Notes: generated by a model from the letters alone, not told the origin. A stretch of DNA of 64,000 bases from Shewanella sp. VB17 (GCF_013248905.1 NZ_JABRVS010000001.1:248001-312000); one strand, 5' to 3'; counted from the stretch's first letter, positions 43,164 to 52,220 are shown. Program-made: numbers and translations.

Positions 43164-43727
43164 CTAGAATTTTTTATAACAAAAACAATCAATTGCATGA
43201 TCATTCACCATGCCTACGGCTTGCATAAAAGCATAACAGATAGTCGGGCCAACAAAATTAAACCCCATTTTTTTCAAAGCTTTAGACATAGCTACTGATT
43301 CAATGGTTTGAACTGGCACCTCTGAGTGAGATGAAAATTGATTCACTATTGGTGCCCCCCCGACAAAGCTCCAAAGAAACGCTGAGAAATTATTCCCAGC
43401 CTCTGTATAAGCTAAATAACCTCGAGCATTGTTAATGATCGAATTAACTTTTAAACGATTTCTCACAATGCCTTTGTTTTGTAATAAAGCTTCGATTTTT
43501 TCATCATCAAATTTAGCAATAACTGTAGGGTTAAAGCGAGCAAAAGCAAGTTCATAATTTTGTTGTTTCTTAAGAATGGTGATCCAAGATAATCCCGCTT
43601 GTTGACCCTCAAGACAAAGCTTAGCAAACAACGTCTGACTATCATAAATAGGCCTGCCCCACACCTCGTCATGATACGCCAGATAAATCTCATCCGCCCC
43701 AACCCAACTACAACGTTGCCTTTCCAT
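43164..43727 (-). CDS. tag: DNA-3-methyladenine glycosylase I
   Basis: A 187-residue base-excision repair enzyme removing 3-methyladenine. Marks are RCSWVGADEIYLAYHDEVWGRP at the N-terminus (zinc Cys), FAKLCLEGQQAGLSWITILKK with the catalytic Glu, and a C-terminal NDHAIDCFCYKKF giving the remaining zinc ligands (His and Cys). The start ATG is at 43725-43727. It diverges from glyQ across 108 bp, an arrangement seen in related genomes. Confidence 0.96.
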   Translation of the reverse strand: MERQRCSWVGADEIYLAYHDEVWGRPIYDSQTLFAKLCLEGQQAGLSWITILKKQQNYELAFARFNPTVIAKFDDEKIEALLQNKGIVRNRLKVNSIINNARGYLAYTEAGNNFSAFLWSFVGGAPIVNQFSSHSEVPVQTIESVAMSKALKKMGFNFVGPTICYAFMQAVGMVNDHAIDCFCYKKF

Positions 43728-43835
43728 GATAATTCATTCCTTAATTTTGTTAATGAGATAAAAAATAACCTACATAAGCGTAAATCTACAAGGTATAATC
43801 AAAACCATTTTCTATGGCAGCCTGAAAAAGTAGAC

Positions 43836-44741
43836 ATGACGACGAAACATGATGTAAAGACATTCCAAGGGTTTATTATGACCCTGCAGGAATACTGGGC
43901 GCAACAAGGTTGCGCAATTGTTCAACCTCTAGATATGGAAGTGGGCGCAGGGACATTCCACCCACAGACTTTTTTGCGTTCATTAGGCCCAGAGCCAATG
44001 AGCAGTGCTTATGTACAACCATGTCGCCGCCCTACTGATGGCCGTTATGGTGAAAACCCTAACCGTCTACAGCAATATTATCAATTTCAGGTCGTGTTAA
44101 AACCGTCTCCTGACAATATTCAAGAGCTTTACCTTGGCTCTCTTGAAGCGCTAGGTGTCGACATGAATATACATGATGTGCGTTTCGTCGAAGATAACTG
44201 GGAGTCTCCGACTCTGGGCGCTTGGGGTTTAGGTTGGGAGATATGGTTAAATGGTATGGAAGTATCACAATTTACCTATTTTCAACAAGTAGGCGGACTT
44301 GAATGTACACCAGTAACAGGTGAGATAACTTATGGCCTGGAACGTCTTGCTATGTATATTCAGGAAGTTGACAGTGTTTATGATCTTGTCTGGACTGATG
44401 GTCCTATGGGCAAGATAATGTATGGTGACGTCTTCCATCAAAATGAAGTCGAGCAATCAACTTATAACTTCGAACACGCAGATGTTGCAGTGCAACTAGC
44501 CTTATTTGATGACTGTGAGATAGCTTGCCAACGTTTATTATCATTAGAGAAGCCATTACCACTACCTGCCTATGAGCAGGTCATGAAGGCCTCACACGCC
44601 TTTAACTTACTTGATGCCCGTCATGCCATTTCAGTGACCGAACGCCAGCGTTATATCTTACGCGTTCGTACCATGGCTAAATGTGTGGCAGAAGCCTATT
44701 ACCAAGCCCGTGAAGCGCTTGGCTTCCCACTGTGTAAGTAG
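43836..44741 (+). CDS. glyQ: Glycyl-tRNA synthetase alpha subunit
   Basis: A 301-residue catalytic subunit of the alpha2beta2 glycyl-tRNA synthetase. I chose ATG 43836 (MTTKHDVKTFQGFIMTLQEYW), which matches family N-termini; an open frame reaches back to 43599 across the tag promoter and is not real. Family marks are WAQQGCAIVQPLDMEVGAGTFHPQTFLRSLGPEPM and GGLECTPVTGEITYGLERLAMYIQ. glyS follows 11 bp later, so they form one operon. Confidence 0.98.
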   Translation: MTTKHDVKTFQGFIMTLQEYWAQQGCAIVQPLDMEVGAGTFHPQTFLRSLGPEPMSSAYVQPCRRPTDGRYGENPNRLQQYYQFQVVLKPSPDNIQELYLGSLEALGVDMNIHDVRFVEDNWESPTLGAWGLGWEIWLNGMEVSQFTYFQQVGGLECTPVTGEITYGLERLAMYIQEVDSVYDLVWTDGPMGKIMYGDVFHQNEVEQSTYNFEHADVAVQLALFDDCEIACQRLLSLEKPLPLPAYEQVMKASHAFNLLDARHAISVTERQRYILRVRTMAKCVAEAYYQAREALGFPLCK

Positions 44742-44752
44742 AGGTAGATATC

Positions 44753-46822
44753 ATGAATATGGAAAATTTACTTATTGAAATCGGTACTGAAGAGCTACCG
44801 CCTAAAGCACTGCGTAAACTGGCGGAGTCTTTTGTTAATAACTTTACCGATGAACTTAATAAAGCAGAACTCAGCTTTGAGTCTGCTATTTGGCATGCAG
44901 CCCCTCGCCGCTTAGCATTTACGGTAAACAAACTTGTGATGGCACAAGCTGACAAGGTTGTAGAAAAGCGCGGACCTGCTATTGCTCAGGCATTCGATAG
45001 CAAAGGCGATCCAACCAAAGCGGCAATGGGCTGGGCTCGTGGAAACGGCATCACAGTTGAGCAAGCTGATCGCCTTAAAACAGACAAAGGCGAATGGTTA
45101 CTCCATCAAGCTAAAGTTGTTGGCGTAGAAACTAAAAGTCTTATCTGTGCTATGGCACAACGTGCGTTAGATAAACTACCCATTCCCAAGCCTATGCGTT
45201 GGGGCAGCAATAAAACTCAGTTTATTCGCCCTGTCCACACCGTGACTATGTTACTGGGTAGTGAATTGATTGAAGGGGAACTCCTTGGCATTAAATCGGC
45301 TCGTATCATTCGTGGCCATCGGTTTATGGGGCTAAAAAGTTTTGAACTAGACCATGCTGATAATTATCTTTCAGCGCTGAAAGAGCAAGGTAAGGTACTG
45401 GCAGATTATGAAGTCCGTAAAGCCATTATAAAGGTGGGTGTCGAAGAGGCTGCCTCTAAAATTAATGGTGTCGCGGATTTAGAAGATGATCTTCTTGAAG
45501 AAGTGACATCCTTGGTCGAATGGCCAGTAGTCTTGACGGCTAATTTTGAAGAGAAATTCTTAAACGTCCCAGCTGAAGCCTTAGTTTACACCATGAAAGG
45601 CGATCAAAAATACTTCCCAGTATTCGATAAAGCAGGCCAATTGCTACCACACTTTATCTTCATCACTAATATAGAATCAAAAGATCCTCAGGTGATCATC
45701 TCAGGTAATGAAAAAGTGGTTCGCCCACGTCTGGCCGATGCTGAATTCTTTTTCGAAACGGACAAGAAAATTTCGTTAGAATCTCGTCTTACTAGCCTTG
45801 AAAGCGTGGTGTTCCAAAAGCAATTAGGGACCATCAAGCAGCGTGTTGAGCGCATCTCGGATATGGCCGGCTACATTGCGACCAGCATAGATGCTAATGC
45901 AGAAGAAGCGTCACGTGCAGGTATGTTATCTAAGTCAGACTTGATGACCAATATGGTCATGGAGTTCACTGATCTTCAAGGTACTATGGGCATGCATTAT
46001 GCGCGTCTAAATGGTGAAGCAGAAGCGGTTGCTATCGCACTCGAAGAACAATACAAGCCTAAATTTTCCGGTGATACAGTGCCAACAGCAGCAGTCTCTA
46101 TTTGTGTGGCTTTAGCTGAAAAATTAGATACCTTAGTCGGTATTTTTGGCATTGGTCAAGCACCAAAAGGCGCTGCCGATCCATTTGCACTACGCCGTGC
46201 TGCTATTGGCATATTACGGATCTGTCTTGAAAATAACTTGCCACTCGACCTTATCGATCTTATCGCTAAGGCAAAGGCACTGCATGGTAGTAGTATCACC
46301 AGTGACAAAACTGAAGAGCAGGTTCTTGAGTTTTTTATGGCTCGTTTTCGTGCTTGGTATCAAGATCAAGGTGTTAGCGTCGATGTCATCTTAGCGGTAT
46401 TGGCTCGTCGTCCTACAGCTCCCGCTGATTTCGATAGCCGTATCAAAGCAGTTGCACACTTTCGAACCTTAGAGCAAGCATCCGCACTGGCTGCAGCCAA
46501 CAAGCGTGTAGCGAATATATTAGCCAAAGTGGAAGGTAAATTAGTAACAGATATCAATGCTGAGCTACTGGTAGAAAGTGCAGAGAAGGCATTAGCTGCC
46601 AAACTAAATGAGCTTCAGCCACAATTGGCACCTCTATTTACTGCAGCAAACTATCAAGCTGCCCTATCATTATTAGCAGATTTACGTGAAAGTGTTGATA
46701 CCTTCTTCGAAGAGGTCATGGTGATGAGTGATGATGAAGCTTTGAAAAACAATCGTCTAGCTTTACTTTCTAGTCTGCGTGAACAATTTCTACATGCGGC
46801 TGATATTTCTTTATTACAGTAA
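44753..46822 (+). CDS. glyS: Glycyl-tRNA synthetase beta subunit
   Basis: A 689-residue subunit that binds tRNA(Gly) and completes the tetramer. Begins NLLIEIGTEELPPKAL; carries KRGPAIAQAFD, GDQKYFPVFDKAGQLLPHFIF, DPFALRRAAIGILRI and a C-terminal anticodon-binding (DALR-type) helical region. AGAGGTAGA precedes the ATG; an ATG two codons on is also possible. The last 148 bp recur at 48202-48349 as a diverged fragment. A hairpin structure follows the stop. Confidence 0.98.
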   Translation: MNMENLLIEIGTEELPPKALRKLAESFVNNFTDELNKAELSFESAIWHAAPRRLAFTVNKLVMAQADKVVEKRGPAIAQAFDSKGDPTKAAMGWARGNGITVEQADRLKTDKGEWLLHQAKVVGVETKSLICAMAQRALDKLPIPKPMRWGSNKTQFIRPVHTVTMLLGSELIEGELLGIKSARIIRGHRFMGLKSFELDHADNYLSALKEQGKVLADYEVRKAIIKVGVEEAASKINGVADLEDDLLEEVTSLVEWPVVLTANFEEKFLNVPAEALVYTMKGDQKYFPVFDKAGQLLPHFIFITNIESKDPQVIISGNEKVVRPRLADAEFFFETDKKISLESRLTSLESVVFQKQLGTIKQRVERISDMAGYIATSIDANAEEASRAGMLSKSDLMTNMVMEFTDLQGTMGMHYARLNGEAEAVAIALEEQYKPKFSGDTVPTAAVSICVALAEKLDTLVGIFGIGQAPKGAADPFALRRAAIGILRICLENNLPLDLIDLIAKAKALHGSSITSDKTEEQVLEFFMARFRAWYQDQGVSVDVILAVLARRPTAPADFDSRIKAVAHFRTLEQASALAAANKRVANILAKVEGKLVTDINAELLVESAEKALAAKLNELQPQLAPLFTAANYQAALSLLADLRESVDTFFEEVMVMSDDEALKNNRLALLSSLREQFLHAADISLLQ

Positions 46823-46843
46823 TAATTAGCTGTGAGTAAAAAT

Positions 46844-46901
46844 ATATAGCAAAGTAACCTCAGGGTGCTGAGTTCAACATCTTAGGGTTACTAAGCTATA
46901 T
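46844..46901. repeat. 58-bp interrupted inverted repeat between glyS and HDOD gene
   Basis: Arms ATATAGC-AA-AGTAACC and GGTTACT-AA-GCTATAT pair as two 7-bp blocks around an AA/AA internal mismatch, with an inner CTCAG/CTGAG stem. It sits between convergent genes, so a bidirectional terminator is the simplest reading, but there is no U run. Confidence 0.6.
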
Positions 46902-46903
46902 TG

Positions 46904-47962
46904 TTAAATAATGATTAATTTATCATGTAATACATTGAACTCTTCTCGGCTTAACTCTGCATCAGCCAGTAAACGAGTTAGACACGCCTCATCAAGTTTA
47001 TTCTGTTGAAACAACATGGAACATTCACTGATCACATTGGCACGCCACACAACACAAGCATACCCATCCATAGGTTTGTGATCGATGTTAGCAAGTTGAT
47101 TTAATGAGGATTCAAAAATACTAGGCAGCTCCCAACATTGGACTAACAAAGCACTCAAGCTGAGTGATTTAGTCGTCATTAATTGCTTAAATAGGTAAGA
47201 TTTAGGCTGTTCTTCAGGCTCTGCGCAATGAAAAGCACTGACTAACATCTTAAAAATCGCAATTTTACCCACATCATGCAGTAACCCAAGCATAAATGCA
47301 GTATCAGGATCCTCTTTACTTAGTTCACGTGAAATATAAGCGACTTGCATAGAATGGCGCCATATTTGAGCGCCGAAACGACGATAGTAAATTGGCTTTA
47401 TATCAATCATTTCCTTCATAAAACATGTACTGACTAAACGTCGTAACTCTACCCTACCTAACTGTACAAAAGCATGTTGAAGACTCGTAACTTCTTTTTC
47501 GAAGTGCTTAAAAACCGAAGAGTTACACAACTGAAGAACTTCAGCACTTAATACTGGCTCTGCCTGAAACATTGCTAGTAGAATATGACTATTCAATGTT
47601 TCATCGCTGAGTTTTTGATCGAAGACTGCCATCTGACTCGGTAATTTTAACACTGTTTCCGCAATCTCATTCGGGTTGGTCAAGGCTTGTTCAACCTCAG
47701 TAATGACATTCTTTTCTAGATTATTAGCAATACCACCATCATCAGTACCTTCAGAAGGAAACAACATGCCATAAAATAGTGCAGATACATTAATAGGAGC
47801 TGTGGCAAGTATTTCACTCTGATTAGATCCAGTATTAGAGGTTGATTTTTGTTGTATCGACTCAATTTTTTGGTCATTAAAGTCGGTTGAGAAACTTTTA
47901 GGTCGCTCCACAGAGATATCATCCCTTACGTTAAAAATCATCTTAATGATTTTACTCACCAT
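46904..47962 (-). CDS. HDOD-domain protein
   Basis: A 352-residue cytoplasmic protein. Residues about 95-300 form an HDOD domain (related to HD phosphohydrolases but usually without the full metal site): LKLPSQMAVFDQKLSD, VLSAEVLQLCNSSVFK, LGRVELRRLVSTCF, IWRHSMQVAYISRELSKEDPDTAFMLGLLHDVGKIAIF, where an HD pair is present. Such proteins act in signalling and regulation; the partner is unknown. The N-terminal 90 residues are low-complexity. It lies inside the segment bounded by the two glyS 3' ends. Confidence 0.87.
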   Translation of the reverse strand: MVSKIIKMIFNVRDDISVERPKSFSTDFNDQKIESIQQKSTSNTGSNQSEILATAPINVSALFYGMLFPSEGTDDGGIANNLEKNVITEVEQALTNPNEIAETVLKLPSQMAVFDQKLSDETLNSHILLAMFQAEPVLSAEVLQLCNSSVFKHFEKEVTSLQHAFVQLGRVELRRLVSTCFMKEMIDIKPIYYRRFGAQIWRHSMQVAYISRELSKEDPDTAFMLGLLHDVGKIAIFKMLVSAFHCAEPEEQPKSYLFKQLMTTKSLSLSALLVQCWELPSIFESSLNQLANIDHKPMDGYACVVWRANVISECSMLFQQNKLDEACLTRLLADAELSREEFNVLHDKLIII

Positions 47963-48083
47963 GACTAGGTTCCTTGTCAGTCTCGTTATGAGTAGTATAG
48001 TTCATTCACCCTCAACACAACTCTCCTTTGATTGAAGGTTAGGCGCATAAATTAGGTGTCCACGGATGTGAGGAGGTAGAATA

Positions 48084-48149
48084 ATGCAGGAACAATTAAC
48101 ACTGAACTTTGTCATTTCTCGGCATGCTAAGTCCTACACCACTGAATAA
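48084..48149 (+). CDS. Possible 21-residue ORF with strong ribosome-binding site
   Basis: ATG 48084 is preceded by GAGGAGGT at good spacing and followed by MQEQLTLNFVISRHAKSYTT and a stop. It may be a remnant start of a longer gene, such as a transposon gene cut at the nearby junction, or a leader peptide. Nothing recognised. Confidence 0.25.
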   Translation: MQEQLTLNFVISRHAKSYTTE

Positions 48150-48164
48150 GGTTAATAATAGCAA

Positions 48165-48201
48165 ATACCATCCCTAAGCTTTATCGCCTAGGAGAAAATG
48201 C
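48165..48201 (+). pseudogene. Fragment of the pxpB 5' end
   Basis: CCTAAGCTTTATCGC and the following GGAGAAAATGC repeat the start of pxpB (49357-49384) with one change, at the same reading position. It ends abruptly at 48201, where glyS 3'-end sequence begins. Confidence 0.75.
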
Positions 48202-48349
48202 AGCAGATTTACGTGAAAGTGTTGATACCTTCTTTGAAGAGGTCATGGTGATGAGTGATGATGAAACGTTGAAAAACAATCGTTTAGCCTTACTTTCTAA
48301 TTTACGTGAACAATTTTTGCATGCAGCTGATATTTCCTTATTGAAGTAA
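48202..48349 (+). pseudogene. Duplicated 3' end of glyS (148 bp)
   Basis: This matches 46675-46822, including the stop codon, and would read DLRESVDTFFEEVMVMSDDE and so on. Of 49 codons compared 11 differ, eight of them synonymously; the coding changes are Ala to Thr, Ser to Asn and Gln to Lys. It has no start of its own and follows a pxpB fragment. The synonymous bias implies divergence while still part of a working glyS. Confidence 0.9.
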
Positions 48350-48388
48350 GGAGCAGCGCTGTAAAGAATAAAGAGTAAGCGTAAAATT

Positions 48389-48412
48389 AAGCCCCAGCAT
48401 TGGGGCTTTTTT
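48389..48412 (+). terminator. Terminator after the displaced glyS end
   Basis: AAGCCCCA, loop GCAT, TGGGGCTT then a T run; 39 bp past the stop of the glyS fragment, probably the original glyS terminator. Confidence 0.85.
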
Positions 48413-48481
48413 GTACATGGATGTACTTATCCCTGAACATCATGGATGGTGTAAGAAGGGGTTTATGGCTATTTGTCAGGG

Positions 48482-48565
48482 ATGAATAATCGCCCTAGAA
48501 AAAAATTAAACTATCGAACATCCGCCAAATTAATGGCCGAACACATGGCTGCGTTAAGTGCCTAA
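48482..48565 (+). mobile_element. IS30-family transposase 3' remnant
   Basis: Twenty-seven codons reading MNNRPRKKLNYRTSAKLMAE and ending HMAALSA then stop match the C-terminal NNRPRKTLGYRTP segment of IS30-family transposases. The rest of the element is gone. Confidence 0.8.
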
Positions 48566-48611
48566 ATTGTTATGTACTTCAAGGTTGAATCTGCCACCCC
48601 ATATAAAATAG

Positions 48612-48934
48612 TTAATTGATAATTAGATTCCTAATTACTGGGTAGTTTGAAAAACAAGTTTTATCATCAAGTATAATATTAACTAAATCACCAGTTGTTT
48701 TTGCTGCTAGTAAGATAGAAAACATTGTATTAACACCATTATCACTTCCTTTAATTGCAAACTTTATTTTACTTGGACAATGATCTGGACCTGATGTTTA
48801 TTAGTAACAACAGCAATAGTGCCATTATCATATGCTTGTATACTAATAACTTTAGCCTTTTTTATTTCTACAGCCTGTAGATTAAAACACACTAAAGTTG
48901 ATAAAACTGAAACAATACAAATAAACTTCTTCAC
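48612..48934 (-). pseudogene. Frameshifted gene for a small exported protein
   Basis: GTG 48932-48934 with AAGGAAG upstream starts MKKFICIVSVLSTLVCFNLQ, a signal peptide, and the frame runs to VVTNKHQ. Near 48787-48798 the reading must shift by one to continue as GPDHCPSKIKFAIKGSDNGV, then AAKTTGDLVNIILDDKTC and a stop at 48612. The joined product of about 107 residues with two Cys resembles small secreted proteins common in Shewanella and Vibrio with no known role. One indel separates the halves, so it is a recent pseudogene or a sequencing error. Confidence 0.7.
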
Positions 48935-49338
48935 TATTCTTCCTTAAATTTTAATTATTGTTATCAAATAGTGGATCATACACTGCTAACTCTAAATCCA
49001 CACTATTTTTATATAATATACTGAATACTCAGTGTAACCACCACGCAGTATTTCCCAGTCTCAGCTCAATATTAACCAATATCAAATCTATAACACTAAT
49101 AGGTCTCGGCTCGATCAATATTGGCTAGCTGAAAATACAGTGTCAAATAACCATTTATCTAAACGGAAGCCTAAAGCTTCCTTTTATTTGTCACTAAAAA
49201 TTGTCCTCGTAAGAAAATAAGACACTCCTGAATATTATACTTTAACAACAATACGTTATAGAATAAAATACTCTTATTACACCCGAAGACCAAATTATCT
49301 ACTCGATCATAAGCGGCAAAATAAGGCTACCAAAACAG
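48935..49338. other. Intergenic stretch upstream of pxpB
   Basis: A 404-bp AT-rich stretch holding a GGAAGC/GCTTCC hairpin (49165-49181) followed by TTTTATTT. The pxpB promoter should lie in 49190-49330. No coding frame was supported. Confidence 0.5.
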
Positions 49339-50025
49339 ATGATACCTCCTTCTAGCCCTAAGCTTTATCGCTTAGGAGAAAATGCGATAGTCATAGACTG
49401 CAGCGAACTTTTTCCGACACTCTCAAAATTAGCGATTCAGAGCCGGATCTGGAACTTAGCTTCTATTTACCGTGAAAGTTCTGAATTTCAAGATATAGTG
49501 CCTGGTATGAACAACCTCACCCTCTTTTTACACGATACGGCACAAATCACATTTTGGCTGGATGAATTAGCAATACGATGGGACAAAATAGAAAGTATAG
49601 ATTTACCTGCAGCACCTACCATAGAGATCCCAGTCATCTATGGCGGTAAGTATGGGCCTGATCTTGATAAAGTCGCAAGGATCCATCAACTGGAAACATC
49701 TGAGGTGATCTGCAGACATTCAGCTGTAGAATACACCGTGCTTTTCCTTGGCTTCCAACCAGGATTCCCCTATTTAGACGGGCTTGATGTAAGTTTATTC
49801 ACTCCTAGATTAAGTACCCCAAGATTATCCATCCCTGCAGGCTCCGTTGGCATTGGTGGCGGCCAAACCGGTATTTACCCAACAGAGGCTCCTGGAGGAT
49901 GGCAACTTATCGGCCGTACTAATATCGCTCTTTTTACTCCTGAATTATCCCAAACACCCACACTATTGGCACCAGGATACAAGATTCGTTTTACGCCAGT
50001 ATCTAGCTTAGAGCTCACATCATGA
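49339..50025 (+). CDS. pxpB: 5-oxoprolinase subunit PxpB (KipI family)
   Basis: A 228-residue subunit of the ATP-dependent 5-oxoprolinase PxpABC, which opens 5-oxoproline to glutamate. KipI-family marks: YRLGENAIVIDCSE, VPGMNNLTLFLHD, VEYTVLFLGFQPGFPYLDGL and the cyclophilin-like RLSIPAGSVGIGGGQTGIYPTEAPGGWQLIGRT. It overlaps pxpC by four bases (ATGA), indicating translational coupling. A fragment of its 5' end occurs at 48165-48201. Confidence 0.94.
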   Translation: MIPPSSPKLYRLGENAIVIDCSELFPTLSKLAIQSRIWNLASIYRESSEFQDIVPGMNNLTLFLHDTAQITFWLDELAIRWDKIESIDLPAAPTIEIPVIYGGKYGPDLDKVARIHQLETSEVICRHSAVEYTVLFLGFQPGFPYLDGLDVSLFTPRLSTPRLSIPAGSVGIGGGQTGIYPTEAPGGWQLIGRTNIALFTPELSQTPTLLAPGYKIRFTPVSSLELTS

Positions 50026-50972
50026 TTAACAATCCAACGTTTTCACCTACCACACCTAAGATAAAGGTTATTAAGCCTGGGTTATTTAGCTCCATTCAAG
50101 GATTACCGCTAACCGGATACCGTCACTTAGGGATCCCATTAGGTGGAGCACTCGATTGCCATGCTCTAATTCTGGCAAATCGCATTTTAGGTAATCCGGA
50201 TAACATTCCGGCATTGGAGCTCACATCTGGGCCAGTTGAATTGATGTTTGAGCGTGACACTTGGTTTGTTCTCACCGGTGCTCAATATCAAATAACCATA
50301 GACAAAAGGGAAGTATGGTGTGGTTGGCGCAATAAAATAAAAGCTGGTGAAACCCTATTTCTTCGCGGTCCAAAATCAGGAGTGAGGGCTTATCTCTCAG
50401 TTGATGGTGGTATTTATCCGACAACAGAATCAAATCCACAGCTCCAAGGAACTCAACGACTAACTCAAGGAGATAGCCTAAGACTTGGTCATCCTTTACC
50501 TATAGTCAAACCCATAGGAGCCGTGCAAAGAGCATATAACAATGAGATACGAGCTCTACCAGGGCCTGAAATGTCGCTATTTACTGCTGAAGCTCGTAAG
50601 GCCTTTTGGCATAATTCATGGCAATTAACTAATGAGAGTAATCGTATGGGAGCAAGGCTCTCTGGTGAAAAGTTATCTCTGATTGAGCCTAAAGAACTAA
50701 ACTCTCATGCCGTTATGCCAGGTGTAGTACAAGTCCCTCCGTCCGGTCAGCCCATCGTTCTGCTCGCAGATGCTCAAACAACAGGTGGTTACCCTAAAAT
50801 AGCCACGGTCATTCAAGCTGATCTGTGGAAGTTAGCGCAAACTAGACCCGATAATACAATTAAATTTATTCATGTTAGCCCGAATCAAGCTACAGCTGCA
50901 AATTATGAATGGGAACAGTATTTTTATCGGTTGCAAAGAGCCATAGAGGCGAGTCAGGAACATAAACAGTAA
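50022..50972 (+). CDS. pxpC: 5-oxoprolinase subunit PxpC (biotin-dependent carboxylase-like family)
   Basis: A 316-residue partner of PxpB. Marks: IKVIKPGLFSSIQGLPLTGYRHLGIPLGGALD, GPVELMFERDTWFVLTGA, RAYLSVDGGI, NRMGARLSGEKL and QVPPSGQPIVLLADAQTTGGYPKIATVI. It starts inside the pxpB stop and its own stop overlaps the pxpA start by one base, so the three are one coupled operon. Confidence 0.94.
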   Translation: MINNPTFSPTTPKIKVIKPGLFSSIQGLPLTGYRHLGIPLGGALDCHALILANRILGNPDNIPALELTSGPVELMFERDTWFVLTGAQYQITIDKREVWCGWRNKIKAGETLFLRGPKSGVRAYLSVDGGIYPTTESNPQLQGTQRLTQGDSLRLGHPLPIVKPIGAVQRAYNNEIRALPGPEMSLFTAEARKAFWHNSWQLTNESNRMGARLSGEKLSLIEPKELNSHAVMPGVVQVPPSGQPIVLLADAQTTGGYPKIATVIQADLWKLAQTRPDNTIKFIHVSPNQATAANYEWEQYFYRLQRAIEASQEHKQ

Positions 50973-51703
50973 TGAATCATAAACATTATCCGATAGATCT
51001 GAATGCTGATTTAGGTGAAGGCGGTCAATACGATGCGGCCCTACTCAAAATTATTACCTCTGCCAATATCGCCTGTGGTGGCCATACTGGCGACAAGCAG
51101 AGTATGAATACTGCTGTAACCGCAGCGCTCAAAAATGGGGTCAAAATAGGCGCTCACCCCAGTTACCCAGATCCGATTAATTTTGGCCGCCAACCAATGG
51201 ATATTTCAAGTGAACAATTACGAGCCTCCTTACTCCAGCAAATTAATTCATTAAAGGGGGTTTGTGAGAGCCTGAAGGCGAAAATGTACCACGTGAAACC
51301 TCACGGTGCTTTTTATAATAACGTCGCTAATAATGAGGCTCTAGGACTTATATTAATTGATGTGATTAAGCAAATAGACCCCAAACTTAAGTTAATGATT
51401 TTGGCTGGCTCCCCTTTAGTTCTGCAAGCACAGCTAGCTGGACTCGATGTGATTGAAGAGGCTTTTGCCGATAGAGCCTATTTACATAATGGTTTTTTAG
51501 CGCCTAGAGATAGACAAGGTGCGGTTATTGAAGATGATGATATCGCGTTAAAACAGGTTCGTCAGCTTATACAACACCAACCAATACAGACACTTGATGA
51601 CACCCTATTACTCATTCATGCTGATAGTATCTGTCTACACGGTGATAGCAAACTCGCGTTAGTATTTGCTCAAAAAATAGCATTTAGTTTTAAATATTTA
51701 TAA
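50972..51703 (+). CDS. pxpA: 5-oxoprolinase subunit PxpA (LamB/YcsF family)
   Basis: A 243-residue subunit with the (beta/alpha) LamB/YcsF pattern: IDLNADLGEGGQYDAALLKIITSANIACGGHTGD, GVKIGAHPSYPDPINFGRQPMD, HVKPHGAFYNN, and EEAFADRAYLHNGFLAPRDRQGAVIED. The gene order here is B-C-A. A weak parS-like sequence (two mismatches) lies at 51285-51300 in its coding sequence. Confidence 0.95.
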   Translation: MNHKHYPIDLNADLGEGGQYDAALLKIITSANIACGGHTGDKQSMNTAVTAALKNGVKIGAHPSYPDPINFGRQPMDISSEQLRASLLQQINSLKGVCESLKAKMYHVKPHGAFYNNVANNEALGLILIDVIKQIDPKLKLMILAGSPLVLQAQLAGLDVIEEAFADRAYLHNGFLAPRDRQGAVIEDDDIALKQVRQLIQHQPIQTLDDTLLLIHADSICLHGDSKLALVFAQKIAFSFKYL

Positions 51704-52220
51704 CTAAGCCACTCAAAACGTTGCATTCACCATATTGATATATGAACATATCAAGGTGCCCACCTCACCGTCTCCCACAATCATTACTGAAGTTAACTAT
51801 GACCTGCTTGTTTTTTCGGTTTATGTTCAAATTTTTGAATCTCGATAATAAGCAGGATGCTACGCGTATGGTGTGAATATTCAGCTAAAATATTTTTTAT
51901 CGAACATGACAAAATATACAAACAACGACTAAGATTATAATTAAAAAATAATTAATGACTACTTCGAATCAAAGTCACATCAAATAAAGTACCTGAGATG
52001 ATAAATGATAAATACAAGGCTGTTATTGTTAGTTGGTATTATTTTCTTTAGTAGTAACAATAGAAAAAATGAATGACAACACTGTTAACACAACCAAAAT
52101 GTCACCTTGGTATTTCAATGTTTTTCAGAATTGTCAGATAACGAAAGAGAGGACGGATTAGCTTATAAGCGTCGTCAAATAAATCACTTAACATAATTAA
52201 CGGTTAATAGGTGTAGACAA
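51704..52220. other. 517-bp gap between pxpA and the OmpA-like gene
   Basis: AT-rich, with a GATATATGAACATATC inverted repeat near 51739-51754 and a 23-codon ORF at 52005 that looks like a chance signal-peptide-like run. The promoter of the OmpA-like gene should lie near its right end. No RNA or gene is supported. Confidence 0.5.

Noticed and set aside
43599..43835. N-terminal extension of glyQ by 79 residues
   Set aside because: It overlaps tag and its promoter; the family start MTTKHDVKTFQ at 43836 is clear.
46844..46901. Integron attC-like site after glyS
   Set aside because: The arms have a bulge and two boxes like attC, but the GTTRRRY core does not fit (GTTACTA) and no integrase or cassette array is present.
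47328..47343. parS-like sequence around TTCACGTGAA in the HDOD gene
   Set aside because: At least three mismatches to the consensus, within expectation for a common CACGTG core.
52005..52076. 23-codon signal-peptide-like ORF before the OmpA-like gene
   Set aside because: Too short, AT-rich and without a convincing ribosome-binding site.
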